Assembly: GCA_019310865.1 (NCBI GenBank)
Contig: JAFDDL010000005.1
Coordinates: 1-22,875 of the forward strand
DNA length: 22,875 nt
Source: Deltaproteobacteria bacterium
GTDB taxonomy: Bacteria > Desulfobacterota > Desulfobacteria > Desulfobacterales > JAFDDL01
Reading direction: 5' to 3'
A program made the position numbers and the translations under genes. The notes under the pieces are model-generated. The model was given only the letters and a program-made list of their open reading frames with translations, searched no databases and was not told where the DNA came from. Every line of letters starts with the position of its first letter. The first letter of the stretch is position 1. Shown here piece by piece: positions 22,633 through 22,875 of the stretch.

Positions 22633-22875
22633 ATGGACATCAATCGATTTGCACATACATTAAAAACCCGATACGCATACAAAACCGGGCCGACACATCG
22701 ATTCATTGCCAAAACAATCCCGGGGGTTGCTACGGCGATTTACTACACTCGCCTGATAACGGTGATCACCAAGAGCAGTCGGATCGCCAAACGTGGCCGG
22801 TATACAAACGAGAACTGGAATGAGGATTCTCGGCGGATTCTAAACATTGTTGAATCCGCCGGTGGCAGAATTGAA
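22633..22875 (+). CDS. N-terminal part of a possible lysophospholipid acyltransferase, cut by the window edge
   Basis: An ATG at 22633 opens 81 codons running in frame to the window end. The product is strongly basic (MDINRFAHTLKTRYAYKTG..., TKSSRIAKRGRYTNENWN) and ends ILNIVESAGGRIE. The RGRYT..NW...ILNIVE..GG.IE pattern recalls the segment preceding the HX4D motif of PlsC-type acyltransferases in Desulfobacterota, but the catalytic motif lies beyond the window, so this is a guess. No Shine-Dalgarno site is visible, and the gene starts 21 bases after the cyclophilin stop on the same strand, so it may be translated from the same transcript. Confidence 0.45.
   Translation, partial: MDINRFAHTLKTRYAYKTGPTHRFIAKTIPGVATAIYYTRLITVITKSSRIAKRGRYTNENWNEDSRRILNIVESAGGRIE

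Noticed and set aside
1..22875. CRISPR array, restriction-modification, toxin-antitoxin or phage defence system
   Set aside because: No regularly spaced repeats, no cas, methylase, nuclease or toxin-like genes are visible on either strand.

Overview
The window looks like chromosome of a sulfate-reducer-like Desulfobacterota (class Desulfobacteria, e.g. a Desulfosarcina or Desulfobacterium relative). This is an inference from gene content: a DHH-CBS-tRNA nucleotidyltransferase fusion next to trpS-scpA-scpB, a PilC/PilS-type pair, a moderate G+C and strong Shine-Dalgarno sites. No rRNA or marker gene is present to settle it. Most core genes are ordinary; the left third is accessory.

Left block (1-6970, all minus strand): a cell-surface signalling module. 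An ECF sigma factor (6247-6813) overlaps a FecR-type anti-sigma factor (5126-6250) by four bases. It is followed by a TonB-dependent receptor carrying an N-terminal STN signalling domain (2254-4845), a tandem-domain VOC metalloenzyme (868-1878) and a small exported protein (90-719). The most notable observation is a promoter-like element found exactly twice, upstream of the sigma gene and upstream of the receptor gene. It has the same two boxes (GGTACCC and CGTATA), the same 16-nt spacing and the same downstream block. This is the expected signature of an ECF sigma factor that controls itself and its receptor. The VOC gene and the exported-protein gene are instead each preceded by a diverged copy of a shared ~42-bp sequence.

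Middle variable block (about 6970-9540): a long AT-rich gene-poor stretch, a 59-residue plus-strand ORF, an unrecognised 170-residue protein, a 63-codon remnant of a NarL-type response regulator with its middle deleted, a GlsB/YeaQ-type membrane protein and an HU protein. It ends at a tRNA-Val(CAC). It reads like an eroded accessory segment beside a tRNA, but no att repeat is visible.

Core block (9540-15001, minus): tRNA-Val, scpB, scpA, trpS, then the large DHH-CBS-CBS-nucleotidyltransferase protein with a good sigma-70 promoter. The arrangement combines tRNA charging and maturation with chromosome condensation.

Right block (15187-22875, plus): a radical SAM protein with a C-terminal HTH, pilC, a 156-bp near-perfect palindromic element, a PilS-like kinase without a neighbouring response regulator, and a folate (p-aminobenzoate) operon. 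That operon consists of pabA and a fused pabB-pabC, and an intrinsic-terminator hairpin sits only 12 nt before the pabA start. A cyclophilin and the start of a possible acyltransferase gene complete the window.
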